NCBI GenBank assembly: GCA_944325415.1
Contig: CALUZW010000004.1
Coordinates: forward strand, 62,001 to 126,000
Length of the DNA stretch: 64,000 nucleotides
DNA from: an uncultured Bacteroidales bacterium
GTDB lineage: Bacteria > Bacteroidota > Bacteroidia > Bacteroidales > UBA11471
Direction of reading: 5' to 3'
This document shows positions 9,236 to 18,526 of the stretch, piece by piece (within the stretch, counting starts at the first letter, position 1; each line of letters starts with the position of its first letter). A model generated the notes under the pieces. The model worked only from the letters and a program-made list of their open reading frames with translations. It was not told where the DNA came from and did no database searches. A program made the translations under genes and the position numbers.

Positions 9236-9871
9236 ATGCGTAACTTTATCTTTTCACTCATTCTGTTGCTGACATTTACAGCCTGCCCCCTTGTGCTATC
9301 GGCCCAAGAGAAAGTGCTTACGCTTTCCGAAGCCGAGGCCATGCTCGAAAAGGCCCAAAAGAAATATGCCAAGGCTAAGGAGGAGTATCGCAAGTCGCTG
9401 AAATCGCCCGACGAAAGCTCCTCGCTGAAAGCCATGCGGGCCGCCAGTCGCGAGGTAGGCCGTTGCCGGCTCGAAATCTTCAAGGCACACAAGCGGAGTT
9501 TCTTGCAGGAACGTGCCGAACTGACCGACAAGGAGGCCGCTGAATTCTTCCCCATATATGAAGAATTGCAAACCAAAATGTTCCATGTACAGGACGAGGC
9601 CTCTCGTGCCATCAAGCGGATACTGCGCGAAAAGGAACCCGCTTCCGAAGAGGAATACAGGGCTGTCGTGGAGAAAAAGATAGAATCGGAGATGCAGGAA
9701 GCCATTCTGCAAAAGGAGTATTTCGGACGATTCCTGAAAATACTGCCCGCTAAGAAAATCGTTGAGATATTCGATGCCGAGGCCCGGTTCTCACAAGAGC
9801 TGATGCGCAACAAAAATTTCAAGAACGACAAAAAAGCGCCACAAAATCCGCCTTCGCCAGAAAAGAAATAA
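9236..9871 (+). CDS. periplasmic helical protein, Spy/CpxP-like
   Basis: The ATG at 9236 gives 211 residues with a signal peptide (MRNFIFSLILLLTFTACPLVLSAQ). The rest is almost entirely helical and charged. LTDKEAAEFFPIYEELQTKMF (about 118-138) resembles the LTxxQ-type motif of Spy and CpxP-like periplasmic chaperones and sensors. The lysine-rich C-terminus is probably disordered. As the third gene of an ECF sigma operon, it could sense envelope stress or be an output of the response. The frame is open upstream to 9116, but that part overlaps the previous gene and has no signal peptide. Confidence 0.7.
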   Translation: MRNFIFSLILLLTFTACPLVLSAQEKVLTLSEAEAMLEKAQKKYAKAKEEYRKSLKSPDESSSLKAMRAASREVGRCRLEIFKAHKRSFLQERAELTDKEAAEFFPIYEELQTKMFHVQDEASRAIKRILREKEPASEEEYRAVVEKKIESEMQEAILQKEYFGRFLKILPAKKIVEIFDAEARFSQELMRNKNFKNDKKAPQNPPSPEKK

Positions 9872-9913
9872 TGTGTTAAGTGTAATATAGATTCTCGTTA
9901 ACTTTGTGTTTTT

Positions 9914-9943
9914 ATCCCGGGGCCCTGTCCCGGGATTTTTTTT
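9914..9943 (+). terminator. terminator of the ECF sigma operon
   Basis: ATCCCGGG (9914-9921) pairs with CCCGGGAT (9929-9936) over a 7-base loop, followed by an eight-base T run. Bases 9944-10048 hold nothing I can identify. Confidence 0.88.
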
Positions 9944-10048
9944 GCAAAACGACACATGCAAAATAGCATTGCACCTGCGGGAAAAAGAATCCGCGTGCAG
10001 GAAGGGGGAAGAGGGAAGAAGAAAAATGAAAAGACGCGGCAAGCCTAC

Positions 10049-10579
10049 TCACCGGGAAGCCAGCCGCTGCAAGAGCACCACCGACTCATACCCCTCGCCA
10101 CGCACAATCCACTCGTCGAGCCGCCCGCTCGGCCGGAACCCGGCCTTTTCAAAGAGGCCCAGACTGGCACCGTTCGACTCGGCCACCTGGGCATAGAGCT
10201 GATGCAGATGCAGGAAATCAAACGCATAGCGGCACAACACGCCGAGTGCCTCAGCGGCCATTCCCTGCCGACGTGCTGCCGCATCGACATAGATACCCAC
10301 CGCAGCCCGGCGGTGGTAGGGCTCGAAGTCGAACAGGTCGACCATACCCACGGCCGCCCCGTCCGAAGCCCTGACAATCATGAAGCGCAACTGCCGCATC
10401 TGGAAAATATCCTGCCGCAGGCTCTCCTCGATATAGGTGCGTATCGCGTACCGCGAATAGGGCGAGAGCGCACAGCCGTCGCCCCAGGAAGAGGAGTCGT
10501 TTTCCCAGCGGTATATGAGCGCAACATCTTCGGGCTCGACAGCCCTCAGCGACAGAGTGGTTCCTGAGAGAAAATTCAT
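10049..10579 (-). CDS. GNAT family N-acetyltransferase
   Basis: This is a 176-residue protein from the ATG at 10577-10579 (MNFLSGTTLSLRAVEPEDVALIYRWEND). The layout is that of RimJ/SpeG-type acetyltransferases: LSLRAVEPEDVALIYRWE at the start, then IVRASDGAAVGMVDLFDFEPYHRRAAVGIYVDAAARRQGMAAEAL, where RRQGMA is the acetyl-CoA pyrophosphate-binding turn, and GLFEKAGF near the end. SpeG-like spermidine acetyltransferases share this start, but the substrate is not certain. It is 13 bp after the glycosyltransferase, at the end of the leftward cluster fbp-recR-GT2-GNAT. Confidence 0.87.
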   Translation of the reverse strand: MNFLSGTTLSLRAVEPEDVALIYRWENDSSSWGDGCALSPYSRYAIRTYIEESLRQDIFQMRQLRFMIVRASDGAAVGMVDLFDFEPYHRRAAVGIYVDAAARRQGMAAEALGVLCRYAFDFLHLHQLYAQVAESNGASLGLFEKAGFRPSGRLDEWIVRGEGYESVVLLQRLASR

Positions 10580-10592
10580 GGCCGGACAGAGA

Positions 10593-11756
10593 TTATGAAA
10601 ACAACGTATGGGGCGAAACGATTTTTCCGCTTTCGGGCGAGTAGATATGGAAACGCACCCGACCGGGAGCGCTCCACGCCTCCATGCAGGCGATAATCTC
10701 TCCGTAAGAGAGCATGGCGTGGTCGAAGACCACCTGTCGCACCCCCGACGCACGAGCCAGCAGCGAAGCCACGGCATCGCGGTCGGCCGTAACCAATGCG
10801 GGAGTCAGGCCACGGCTGCGCAGGATACGCTCCACCGCCGCAGGCTCCCGGCTGTAAACACACCACTCACCGGCCGTCTCGTCAGAGACATGCCGCCTGC
10901 GCGGAAACAGAAAACGGCGCAACGCCGCCATCGTAGCCCGCAAGCCGATGGCCGCCCGTATGAAGAAACGGGCCATAAAGGAGTAGTGGGGATAATGCTT
11001 GTGCAGGAAGATGGCCATGGCCTGGTAGAAAATGCGCACATAGCGCAACGACTCGGTCTTGGTGCTCTCGCCCTTGTAGTGAATGATGCGCAGGGGCAGG
11101 TAGTAATTGGCCTGTCGGGTGAGTGTCATGCGGTAGGAGAGGTCAATGTCTTCGCCATACATGAAAAACTGCTCGTCGAGAAGGCCGCAGCGGTCGAGCG
11201 TGTCGCGCCGCAGGAGCATGAAGGCACCAGACAGCACATCGACACGGTTTACCTCGTTCTCGTCGAGATAACGCAGGTGATAGCGTCCGAAGCGGGGACT
11301 ACGCGGGAAAAGGCCGGCCAGTCCGAAAATCTTGCAGAACGATACCCACGGCGAGGGGAAACCCCGCTTCGACTCGGGCAGGAAACGGCCGTCGCCGTCT
11401 AGCATCTTCACACCGAGCGCACCGGCATCGGGGTGTTTGTCGAGAAAGCGGCAGGCCTCGGAGAGGACCGTTTCGCCCACCACCGTATCGGGGTTGAGCA
11501 GCAGCACATAGCGTCCTGTCGACAGCTCGATGGCCTGGTTATTGGCCCGGGCAAAGCCCACATTTTCGGTATTATAGATATATTTCACCTGCGGAAAACG
11601 GGCAGGAATATACTGCGGGGAGTCGTCGGTCGAAGCGTTGTCGACGACAAATATCTCGTGCGGTATCGCCTTGACGGCCTCGCCGACCGAGAGCAGACAC
11701 TGTTCCAGAAATCCGCACACGTTGTAATTGACGATGACAATGCTCAGGGTAATCAT
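10593..11756 (-). CDS. family 2 glycosyltransferase
   Basis: This 387-residue protein is of the WbbL/rhamnosyltransferase-like GT2 type. The GT-A fold is clear in residues 1-230: LSIVIVNYNV at the start, FVVDNASTDDS, NVGFARANNQAI, LLLNPDTVV (the DxD-equivalent) and the acceptor-region FFMYGEDIDLSYRM. A C-terminal part of about 130 residues, basic and including RRFLFPRRRH, has no transmembrane span that I would call with confidence. It probably adds a sugar to a cell-surface glycan on the inner face of the inner membrane. It is co-directional with recR (10 bp apart) and the GNAT gene. Confidence 0.88.
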   Translation of the reverse strand: MITLSIVIVNYNVCGFLEQCLLSVGEAVKAIPHEIFVVDNASTDDSPQYIPARFPQVKYIYNTENVGFARANNQAIELSTGRYVLLLNPDTVVGETVLSEACRFLDKHPDAGALGVKMLDGDGRFLPESKRGFPSPWVSFCKIFGLAGLFPRSPRFGRYHLRYLDENEVNRVDVLSGAFMLLRRDTLDRCGLLDEQFFMYGEDIDLSYRMTLTRQANYYLPLRIIHYKGESTKTESLRYVRIFYQAMAIFLHKHYPHYSFMARFFIRAAIGLRATMAALRRFLFPRRRHVSDETAGEWCVYSREPAAVERILRSRGLTPALVTADRDAVASLLARASGVRQVVFDHAMLSYGEIIACMEAWSAPGRVRFHIYSPESGKIVSPHTLFS

Positions 11757-11766
11757 GTTTCGGATT

Positions 11767-12393
11767 TCAACTGTGAAACGTTTCGTCGAACGGCAGACGA
11801 TTGATGATGGAGCGGCCCAATGTAACCTCGTCGGTGTATTCGAGTTCGTCGCCGATGGAGACGCCCCGGGCCAGAATCGACACCTTCACCTGATAGGGAG
11901 CCAGCTTGCGGAAGATGTAGAAATTGGTCGTGTCGCCCTCCATCGTGGGACTTAGCGCCAGTATCACCTCTCTGACTCCGCCGGAGGCAACACGACGCAC
12001 GAGGCTCTCGATTTCGATGTCCGACGGACCTATCCCGTCCATGGGCGAAATGATTCCGCCCAGGACGTGATACAGGCCGTGGTACTGCCGCGTATTCTCA
12101 ATGACCATTACCTCCTTGATGTTCTCGACAACGCATATCGTCGCGGCATCGCGCGAGGGGTCGGAACAGAGGGCACAGGTGTCGGTGTCGGAAATGTTGT
12201 GGCACACGTTGCAGTAGTGCACCTCCTTACGCAGCCGAATGACGGCATTTCCGAAACTTTCGGCCACCGACTCGTCTTGCCGCAACAGATGCAGCACCAG
12301 CCGCAAGGCAGTCTTGCGGCCGATACCGGGCAACTTGGCAAATTCGTTGACGGCGTTTTCGAGCAGGGGTGAGGCAAAGGGTTGAAAATCCAT
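11767..12393 (-). CDS. recR: recombination protein RecR
   Basis: RecR loads RecA at gaps together with RecFO. The length of 208 residues is typical. It has an N-terminal helix-hairpin-helix region ([20 protein letters not shown]), a C4 zinc finger at about 58-73 ([16 protein letters not shown]), a Toprim domain beginning [28 protein letters not shown], and the C-terminal segment [24 protein letters not shown]. It lies 22 bp downstream of fbp and 10 bp upstream of the GT2 gene. Confidence 0.95.
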   Translation of the reverse strand: MDFQPFASPLLENAVNEFAKLPGIGRKTALRLVLHLLRQDESVAESFGNAVIRLRKEVHYCNVCHNISDTDTCALCSDPSRDAATICVVENIKEVMVIENTRQYHGLYHVLGGIISPMDGIGPSDIEIESLVRRVASGGVREVILALSPTMEGDTTNFYIFRKLAPYQVKVSILARGVSIGDELEYTDEVTLGRSIINRLPFDETFHS

Positions 12394-12415
12394 GACGATG
12401 AGAAAGAACGGGCTT

Positions 12416-14401
12416 TTACTGTTTTTCCTTGATGTATCCGTTGCGGTAGGCCACCAGCAACTTGTTGAGGTTATAAATCTGCTCTTCGAGCTCTTTTCCT
12501 ATATCGGTGTCGCGCACCCGCATACGGCGCTGGCTCAGTTCGAGAATGATGTTGGTAGAGATAATGTCGATACCGTCTTCGATGGCCTTCTGAGTCGACT
12601 CGAAAGGCTCGTGCTGCACCAGTTGCAGACCCCGCGAATGGAAGATGAGCGTGTAGCCGGCAATACCGGTCTCGGGCTGGTAGGCCTTGGAGAAGCCACC
12701 GTCGATTACCAGCAGTTTACCGCCGGCCTTGACGGGATTTTCGCCTTTGAGGGTCTTGACCGGGATATGGCCGTTGATGATATGGGCATTCTGGTCGGTG
12801 AGGCCAAATTCCTTCAATATCATCTCGCACACCGATTTCTCGTTGTAGAGCGTATAGTAGGGACATTTGTGCTCTTTCCACAACGCCTTGTCTTCGACAA
12901 AGTAGCGTTCGAAGGTGGCCATCTTGTCCTTGCCGAAAGAGGGTGCGTCGGCTCCGCACCAGAGATACCAGATGTAATCGAGGGCATACTGCTTCTCGGG
13001 CGAGTCTACGCCATAATAGGCGAGCCGTATCATCTGGTCGATTTTGTCGAGCAGCGACTTGCCCTTGTATTTCTTGCCGTCGATGACAACCTCCTTGAAC
13101 GAGCCGTCTTCGTTGAGCGGTATGGAGGCGTGATAGAGAAGGTTGTTGTTGCGCACGAGATACATGCTGCCGTTGGAGAAGAGGCAGCGCATGTGCTTGC
13201 GCAGCTTCTCGCTATTGACAAAGGAGGCGTGCAGACGGTTGACGAGCTCCTCCTCTTCGGGCGTGAGGGCATAGGGATTGGCCGGGTCGACGGTAGGGAA
13301 AACCTTGTCGCGCAAGGGGTACTCCTGCCCGTTGAGCAGCAGCACGCCGCGGGCATAGTCGATTTTGTCGAGCAGCAGGCGGTCGTTCATGTCAAAGTCG
13401 GGGCGGGAGAGAATGAGCTGCCCTTCGAGCTTGAACTGTATGATGGCTATGGCCTTGTGCATCTGGGCGAGAAGGCGGCGGGTCTTGTCGCTGAACTCAC
13501 CGTCGAGCCCCTTGGGCAGGAAGAGCGTGCAGGGGTCGTCCTTGTAGTGTTCTATGGCAAAGGTTGCCAGCGGCACGAGGTTGATACCGTAACCGTCTTC
13601 GAGGGTGGCGTGGTTGCCGTAGCGCATCGACATGCGTATGACGTTGGCCATACAACTGTCGTTGCCGGCAGCCGCCCCCATCCACAGGATATCGTGATTG
13701 CCCCATTGTATGTCGACATTGTGGTAGGCGCAGAGCTTGTCCATGATAATCTCGGCCCCGGGCCCGCGGTCGAAGATGTCCCCCACGATGTGCAGGGTGT
13801 CGATGACCAGCCGCTGTATGAGGTTGCAGATGGCACAGATACATTCGTCGGCACGGCCGGTAGAGATGATGGTAGAGATGATGCCGTTGACATAGGCCTG
13901 CTTGTTGGGGTCGATCTGCGACTCGTGCAGGAGCTCCTGCAAGATGTAGGAGAACTCGGCCGGCAGAGCCTTGCGCACCTTCGAGCGGGTGTATTTCGAG
14001 GAGACGTTCTGACATACACGTATGAGTTGGTGCATGGTGATGCGGTACCAGTCGGTCATGTCGTTCTCCTCCTTCTTGATGAGTTCCAGCTTCTGCTCGG
14101 GATAATAAATCAGGGTGCATAGCTCCTTGACCTCGCTCTCGCGAAGGGTCTGTCCGAAAATCTCTTCGACCTTCCGGCGCACAGAGCCCGAGGCGTTTTT
14201 CAACACATGAAGGAAAGCTTCGTACTCGCCGTGGAGATCGGTCAGGAAGTGTTCCGTCCCCTTGGGCAGGTTGAGAATGGCTTCGAGGTTGATAATCTCG
14301 GTACAAGCATCGGAGATGGTCGGGAACTTGGTCGACAACAACTGCAAATATCGCAAGTCGTTATATGCCGACTCGGGAGTGATGGGCGGCCTTTTTTCCA
14401 T
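12416..14401 (-). CDS. fbp: class III fructose-1,6-bisphosphatase
   Basis: This 661-residue enzyme dephosphorylates fructose 1,6-bisphosphate in gluconeogenesis. The class III (Firmicutes/Bacteroidota) type has a metallophosphatase core, seen as [11 protein letters not shown] (about 57-67), [25 protein letters not shown] and INGHIPVK. Length and the N-terminal helical region match the class. The start [23 protein letters not shown] is conserved in type and sits behind a promoter. It heads the leftward cluster fbp-recR-GT2-GNAT and is divergent from engB. Confidence 0.94.
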   Translation of the reverse strand: MEKRPPITPESAYNDLRYLQLLSTKFPTISDACTEIINLEAILNLPKGTEHFLTDLHGEYEAFLHVLKNASGSVRRKVEEIFGQTLRESEVKELCTLIYYPEQKLELIKKEENDMTDWYRITMHQLIRVCQNVSSKYTRSKVRKALPAEFSYILQELLHESQIDPNKQAYVNGIISTIISTGRADECICAICNLIQRLVIDTLHIVGDIFDRGPGAEIIMDKLCAYHNVDIQWGNHDILWMGAAAGNDSCMANVIRMSMRYGNHATLEDGYGINLVPLATFAIEHYKDDPCTLFLPKGLDGEFSDKTRRLLAQMHKAIAIIQFKLEGQLILSRPDFDMNDRLLLDKIDYARGVLLLNGQEYPLRDKVFPTVDPANPYALTPEEEELVNRLHASFVNSEKLRKHMRCLFSNGSMYLVRNNNLLYHASIPLNEDGSFKEVVIDGKKYKGKSLLDKIDQMIRLAYYGVDSPEKQYALDYIWYLWCGADAPSFGKDKMATFERYFVEDKALWKEHKCPYYTLYNEKSVCEMILKEFGLTDQNAHIINGHIPVKTLKGENPVKAGGKLLVIDGGFSKAYQPETGIAGYTLIFHSRGLQLVQHEPFESTQKAIEDGIDIISTNIILELSQRRMRVRDTDIGKELEEQIYNLNKLLVAYRNGYIKEKQ

Positions 14402-14421
14402 AGTATTGGTGTTTAGACAGT

Positions 14422-14454
14422 CAAAAATAGCACTTTTTTTTGATTATCTATCAA
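14422..14454 (-). promoter_or_regulatory. candidate promoter of fbp
   Basis: The minus strand has TATTTTTG at 14429-14422 and TTG at 14454-14452, 22 bp apart. It overlaps the divergent engB promoter, so the two may influence each other. Confidence 0.5.
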
Positions 14455-14471
14455 GAAACTTCCTATATTTG
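14439..14471 (+). promoter_or_regulatory. promoter of the engB cluster
   Basis: TTTG at 14439-14442 and TATATTTG at 14464-14471 are separated by 21 bp. The engB ATG lies 28 bp after the -7 box. Confidence 0.65.
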
Positions 14472-14499
14472 TCATGCCATCTGTAAAAACATTCGTTTC

Positions 14500-15138
14500 A
14501 TGGAAATAAAAGACGCCCGATTTGTCATCAGCAACACCGAGGTAAGCAAGTGCCCGGCCGGCGACCGGCCCGAGTATGCCTTCATCGGCCGGTCAAACGT
14601 GGGCAAGTCGTCGCTCATCAATATGCTCACCGGCCGCAAGGGGCTGGCCATGACTTCGTCGACACCGGGCAAGACCATGCTCATCAACCATTTCGACATC
14701 GACGGGACGTGGTACATCGTCGACCTGCCGGGTTACGGCTATGCCCGCCGGGGCAAGGAGGGGCGTGAAAACATTCGCCGCATCATCGAGCGCTACATTC
14801 TGGGGCGCGAGTCGATGACCTGCCTTTTTGTCCTCATCGACAGCCGCCACGAGCCGCAGAAAATCGACCTCGAATTCATGGCCTGGCTAGGCGAAAACGG
14901 CGTGCCGTTTGCCCTGGTATTCACCAAGGCCGACAAGCAGGGAACAACCGTGCTGCGCGACAAGGTCGAGGCCTACAAGGCCCGCCTGCTCGAAGACTGG
15001 GAAGAGCTGCCTCCACTGTTCATCACCTCGTCGGAGACCCGGAAAGGTCGCGAAGAGCTGCTCGACTACATAGGCACCCTCAACGAAATGGTAAGAAACA
15101 CTCCCTCGGGCGCCGATGTCGCGGCAGAGGGGGAATGA
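14500..15138 (+). CDS. engB: ribosome biogenesis GTP-binding protein EngB/YsxC
   Basis: EngB is a GTPase needed for large-subunit maturation. The protein is 212 residues from the ATG at 14500 ([19 protein letters not shown]). GTPase motifs are all present: G1 GRSNVGKSS, the effector threonine in TSSTPGKT, G3 DLPGYGYA, G4 TKAD and G5 TSSE. The longer upstream reading overlaps the promoter at 14464-14471 and was rejected. A C-terminal acidic tail of about 15 residues is poorly conserved. The next gene begins 28 bp downstream. Confidence 0.95.
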   Translation: MEIKDARFVISNTEVSKCPAGDRPEYAFIGRSNVGKSSLINMLTGRKGLAMTSSTPGKTMLINHFDIDGTWYIVDLPGYGYARRGKEGRENIRRIIERYILGRESMTCLFVLIDSRHEPQKIDLEFMAWLGENGVPFALVFTKADKQGTTVLRDKVEAYKARLLEDWEELPPLFITSSETRKGREELLDYIGTLNEMVRNTPSGADVAAEGE

Positions 15139-15166
15139 TATATAAAATCTAAATCTTGAAAAGAAA

Positions 15167-15625
15167 ATGAACTCTTGGTTCGAATGTAAAGTTAAATACG
15201 ATAAAGAGATAGAGGGCGGCTTGCAGAAAAGCGTGAGCGAGCCCTACATGGTCGATGCACTCTCTTTCACCGAAGCCGAGTCGCGCATACTCGAAGAGAT
15301 GCGACCCTTCATCTCGGGCGAATTTACCGTAGCCAATATCAAACGGGTGAAGATAAGCGAACTCTTCTTTGACGAAAGCGGCGACAAATGGTACAAATGC
15401 AAGGTCAACTTCATCACGCTCGACGAGAAAAGCGGCGTGGAGAAACGCACCGCCTCGTACATGATGGTGCAGGCGGCCGACTTCAAGAGCGCCCTTGAAA
15501 ACCTGCTGAAAGGCATGAAAGGTACCATGGCCGACTATGAAATAGCCTCGATAACCGAAACTCCCATCATGGACGTGCTCCGCTACGACGCCGACGCCGT
15601 ACCGACTGCCGCCAACCCCGAATAA
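15167..15625 (+). CDS. DUF4494 domain-containing protein
   Basis: This 152-residue soluble protein begins MNSWFECKVKYDKEIEGGLQK, the hallmark of the Bacteroidota DUF4494 family, whose function is unknown. It has alternating beta-strand-like segments (ANIKRVKISELFFD, KWYKCKVNFITLDEKSGVEKRTASYMMVQA) and a short helix, FKSALENLLKGMKG, and ends in a variable alanine-rich tail. No signal peptide or transmembrane segment is present. It is in a tight cluster with engB and yggS (13 bp before yggS). Confidence 0.85.
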   Translation: MNSWFECKVKYDKEIEGGLQKSVSEPYMVDALSFTEAESRILEEMRPFISGEFTVANIKRVKISELFFDESGDKWYKCKVNFITLDEKSGVEKRTASYMMVQAADFKSALENLLKGMKGTMADYEIASITETPIMDVLRYDADAVPTAANPE

Positions 15626-15638
15626 AAACCGCCGAACG

Positions 15639-16313
15639 ATGGATACCGACATAGCCCGAAACCTGCACGCCGTGCAATCGACCCTCCCCGAGGGAGTAGC
15701 CCTCGTCGCGGTATCGAAGTTCCACCCCGCAGACTCGCTGCGCGCCGCCTACGAAGCAGGGCAACGCATCTTCGGCGAGAGCCGGGTGCAGGAGCTGGTG
15801 GCCAAGCAGGCCGCTCTCCCGGCCGACATCGAATGGCACTTTATCGGACATCTGCAAACCAACAAGGTGAAACAGATTGTTCCCTTCATCTCGCTCATAC
15901 ACAGCATCGACAGCCCGCATCTGCTCGACGAGGTAGAGCGGTGTGCCGCCCGCTGCGGCCGCACCGTCGACTGCCTGCTGCAACTGCACATCGCCGAGGA
16001 AGAGACCAAATTCGGTTTCTCGCCCGACGAATGTCGCGACTACCTGGCATCGGGAGCTTGGCGCGCGCTCTCGCACGTGCGCCTGCGCGGTGTCATGGGC
16101 ATGGCCACCCTCACCGACGACGAAAACACCGTGCGGGAAGAGTTTGAGAGTCTGCACCGCTTCTTCGGCGAAATCAAGGCAAGCTATTTTGCCGACGACG
16201 AGAAGTTTTCGGAAATCTCCATGGGCATGTCGCACGACTACCGCATAGCCCTCACGTGCGGAACCACCATGGTGCGGGTGGGAACCCTTATTTTCGGAGA
16301 AAGAAATTATTAA
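15639..16313 (+). CDS. yggS: YggS-family pyridoxal phosphate homeostasis protein
   Basis: This 224-residue, fold-type III PLP-binding protein (PLPBP/YggS) controls free PLP and amino-acid pools and has no known catalytic reaction. The PLP lysine is in VALVAVSKFHPADSLR near residue 25. Family motifs follow: FGESRVQEL, WHFIGHLQTNKVK, HSIDSPHLL, GVMGMATLTDD, ISMGMSHDYRIA and TMVRVGTLIFGERNY at the C-terminus. Length is normal. It sits 13 bp after the DUF4494 gene and 20 bp before the DHOD-like gene. Confidence 0.93.
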   Translation: MDTDIARNLHAVQSTLPEGVALVAVSKFHPADSLRAAYEAGQRIFGESRVQELVAKQAALPADIEWHFIGHLQTNKVKQIVPFISLIHSIDSPHLLDEVERCAARCGRTVDCLLQLHIAEEETKFGFSPDECRDYLASGAWRALSHVRLRGVMGMATLTDDENTVREEFESLHRFFGEIKASYFADDEKFSEISMGMSHDYRIALTCGTTMVRVGTLIFGERNY

Positions 16314-16333
16314 CCATAAAGACCCCTATTATC

Positions 16334-17314
16334 ATGTTAAAGACCCAGTATGCAGGATTGGAATTGAAGAATCCTATCATCGCAGCCAGTTCGGGACTGA
16401 CCGACAGTGTCGAAAAAATCATCGCTCTCGAAAAAGCGGGCGTGGGTGCCGTCGTACTGAAATCGCTCTTTGAAGAGCAACTCGCCTCCCAAAGCGAGCA
16501 TCTGCTCAACAGCTCCGACAGCGACTACCCCGAAGCATACGACTACCTCCAACACATCGTCAAAGCCCACGAAGTAGAGAAATACCTCACCCTCATACGG
16601 GAAGCCCGCCAGGCCGTATCGATACCCGTTATCGCCAGCATCAACTGCTACGACGACGGCAGTTGGGAGAGCTTCGCCGCCGACCTCGAAAAAGCCGGCG
16701 CCAGCGCCATCGAACTGAACATACAGAAAATCAACCCCACGACCGAATACCGTCCCGGCACCATCGGCAAGCTCCACGTCGAGATACTGCAAAAGGTCAA
16801 AGCCACCGTACACATACCCGTAACAGTGAAAATCAGCCGCAACCTCTCCAACCTGGTATCGGTTGTCGACCAGTTGCGTGCTGCCGGAGCCGCCGGCGTC
16901 GTACTCTTCAACCGCCCGTGGCAACCCGACATCGACATCCGCACCCGCCGCCTTGTAGCCGGCCACCCGTTCAGCACACCGGCCGAACTGAGCGACACCC
17001 TGCGCTGGCTGGGTATCGTATCGGGACAGGTAAAAATGACACTGGCTGCCTCGACCGGCGTACACAGCCCCGAAGACCTCGTGAAGGTGATTCTGGCCGG
17101 AGCATCGGCCGCCGAGCTATGCTCCACCCTCTACATCAACGGTGAAGCCATCGTAGCCAAGATGCTCGACTTCCTCACCGGCTGGCTCAAAGAGCAGGGA
17201 TTTGCCTCGCTCCAAGAAGCCGTTGGCGCGCTCAACTACAAAAACATTCCCGACGTAGCCTACTACGAACGGTTGCAGTTCATTCGCCAGTACCGCGAAG
17301 CCGCCAACCATTAA
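16334..17314 (+). CDS. dihydroorotate dehydrogenase-like FMN protein
   Basis: The ATG at 16334 gives 326 residues (MLKTQYAGLELKNPIIAASSGLTDS). The fold is a TIM barrel of the DHODH class 1 superfamily: GLELKNPII at the start, VTVKISRN, and FMN-phosphate-type segments AASTGVHSPEDLVKVILAGASAAEL near the end. The usual ELNxSCPN active-site motif is replaced by ELNIQKINPTT, so the enzyme may not act on dihydroorotate. An overlapping upstream start at 16256 lies inside yggS and was rejected. I would not call it pyrD; a role in another flavin-dependent oxidation is possible. Confidence 0.82.
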   Translation: MLKTQYAGLELKNPIIAASSGLTDSVEKIIALEKAGVGAVVLKSLFEEQLASQSEHLLNSSDSDYPEAYDYLQHIVKAHEVEKYLTLIREARQAVSIPVIASINCYDDGSWESFAADLEKAGASAIELNIQKINPTTEYRPGTIGKLHVEILQKVKATVHIPVTVKISRNLSNLVSVVDQLRAAGAAGVVLFNRPWQPDIDIRTRRLVAGHPFSTPAELSDTLRWLGIVSGQVKMTLAASTGVHSPEDLVKVILAGASAAELCSTLYINGEAIVAKMLDFLTGWLKEQGFASLQEAVGALNYKNIPDVAYYERLQFIRQYREAANH

Positions 17315-17344
17315 TCAGCCCGCTCCCCTATTTCTCATATACCC

Positions 17345-17381
17345 CTCCTCTCCCGGTGTTTTTCCTGCGCCGGGAGAGGAG
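17345..17381 (+). terminator. 12-bp hairpin before the galactose operon
   Basis: CTCCTCTCCCGG (17345-17356) pairs perfectly with CCGGGAGAGGAG (17370-17381) over a 13-base loop. There is no T-run after it, and the next start codon is 21 bp away. It is either the end of the engB-DHOD cluster or a structure in the galM leader. No TAnnTTTG box is visible in 17315-17401. Confidence 0.5.
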
Positions 17382-17401
17382 CGTATAAAACCGATAATCT
17401 T

Positions 17402-18487
17402 ATGAATACCATAAATCTGACCGAAAAAACACAGTCGGGACTATCGTTCGCCGACTTCGATACCGTCATCGACGGTAAAAAGGTATCACTTTTCAGACTG
17501 ACCAACCGCAACGGTGCCGAAATATGCATCACCAACTACGGCGGCATCGTCGTCTCGCTCATGGTGCCCGACCGCAACGGCAAGATGACCGACGTCGTGC
17601 TGGGCCACAGCACCATCGACGGCTACCTGCACTCGCCCGAGAAATACCTCGGTGCCCTCATAGGCCGCTATGGCAACCGCATCGGCAAATGCCGCTTCAC
17701 CCTCGACGGGAAGGAATATACCATCGCCTCGAACAACCCCGACTGCGCCCTGCACGGCGGTATCAAGGGATATAACGAGGTCGTGTGGGAGGCCCGCCAG
17801 AGCGACACCCAGACACTGCACCTTACCTATCTGTCGCCCGACGGCGAAGAGGGCTTCCCCGGCAACCTGAAAATTGAGGCCACCTACTCGCTCACCAACG
17901 AAAACGCCATGGAGATACACTACCGCGCCACGACCGACAAGGCTACGGTGTGCAACCCCACCCACCACTCGTTCTTCAACCTCAACGGCGACGGCGGCGG
18001 CGAAGTTACCAACCACATCGTTACCATCAACGCCCCGTTCTTCACGCCGATGGACGACAAGTCGGTACCCACCGGCGAGATAGCCCCGGTCGAAGGCACC
18101 CCGATGGATTTCAGACAACCTACCGCCATAGGCCTGCGCATCGACGACGACTTCGAGCAACTGCGCTTCGGCCGCGGATACGACCACAACTATGTGCTGG
18201 CCAAAGACTTCCCCGGCGAATATGCCTGGGCTTCCGAGGCCTACTCACCCCTGACGGGTATTGCCATGAGCGTCTATACCACCGAACCGGGTGTACAGCT
18301 CTACACCGGAAACTGGCTCAACGGTTTCGCCGGGAAAGAGGGACATCGCTACGACGCCCGCACGGCCGTGTGCTTCGAGACCCAGCACTTCCCCGACAGC
18401 CCCAACAAGCCCCACTTCCCCTCGACGGTGCTGCGCCCCGGCGAGACCTACACACAGACGTGCCGTTACCAGTTCTCGGTGCGATAA
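17402..18487 (+). CDS. galM: aldose 1-epimerase (galactose mutarotase), cytoplasmic
   Basis: Mutarotase interconverts alpha and beta anomers of galactose before phosphorylation. The protein is 361 residues without a signal peptide. GalM motifs are present: GAEICITNYGGIVVSLMVPDRNG, GRYGNRIGKCRF, the catalytic-histidine segments CALHGGIKGYN and NPTHHSFFNLNG, GYDHNYVL and the glutamate segment AVCFETQHFPDSPN. It is the first gene of a tight three-gene operon with an FHS-type permease (39 bp) and galK (21 bp). A second, lipoprotein-type mutarotase lies at 21327. Confidence 0.93.
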   Translation: MNTINLTEKTQSGLSFADFDTVIDGKKVSLFRLTNRNGAEICITNYGGIVVSLMVPDRNGKMTDVVLGHSTIDGYLHSPEKYLGALIGRYGNRIGKCRFTLDGKEYTIASNNPDCALHGGIKGYNEVVWEARQSDTQTLHLTYLSPDGEEGFPGNLKIEATYSLTNENAMEIHYRATTDKATVCNPTHHSFFNLNGDGGGEVTNHIVTINAPFFTPMDDKSVPTGEIAPVEGTPMDFRQPTAIGLRIDDDFEQLRFGRGYDHNYVLAKDFPGEYAWASEAYSPLTGIAMSVYTTEPGVQLYTGNWLNGFAGKEGHRYDARTAVCFETQHFPDSPNKPHFPSTVLRPGETYTQTCRYQFSVR

Positions 18488-18526
18488 CAATCACCTCTTT
18501 GGCAAAAATTTATAAATAAGAAAGTT

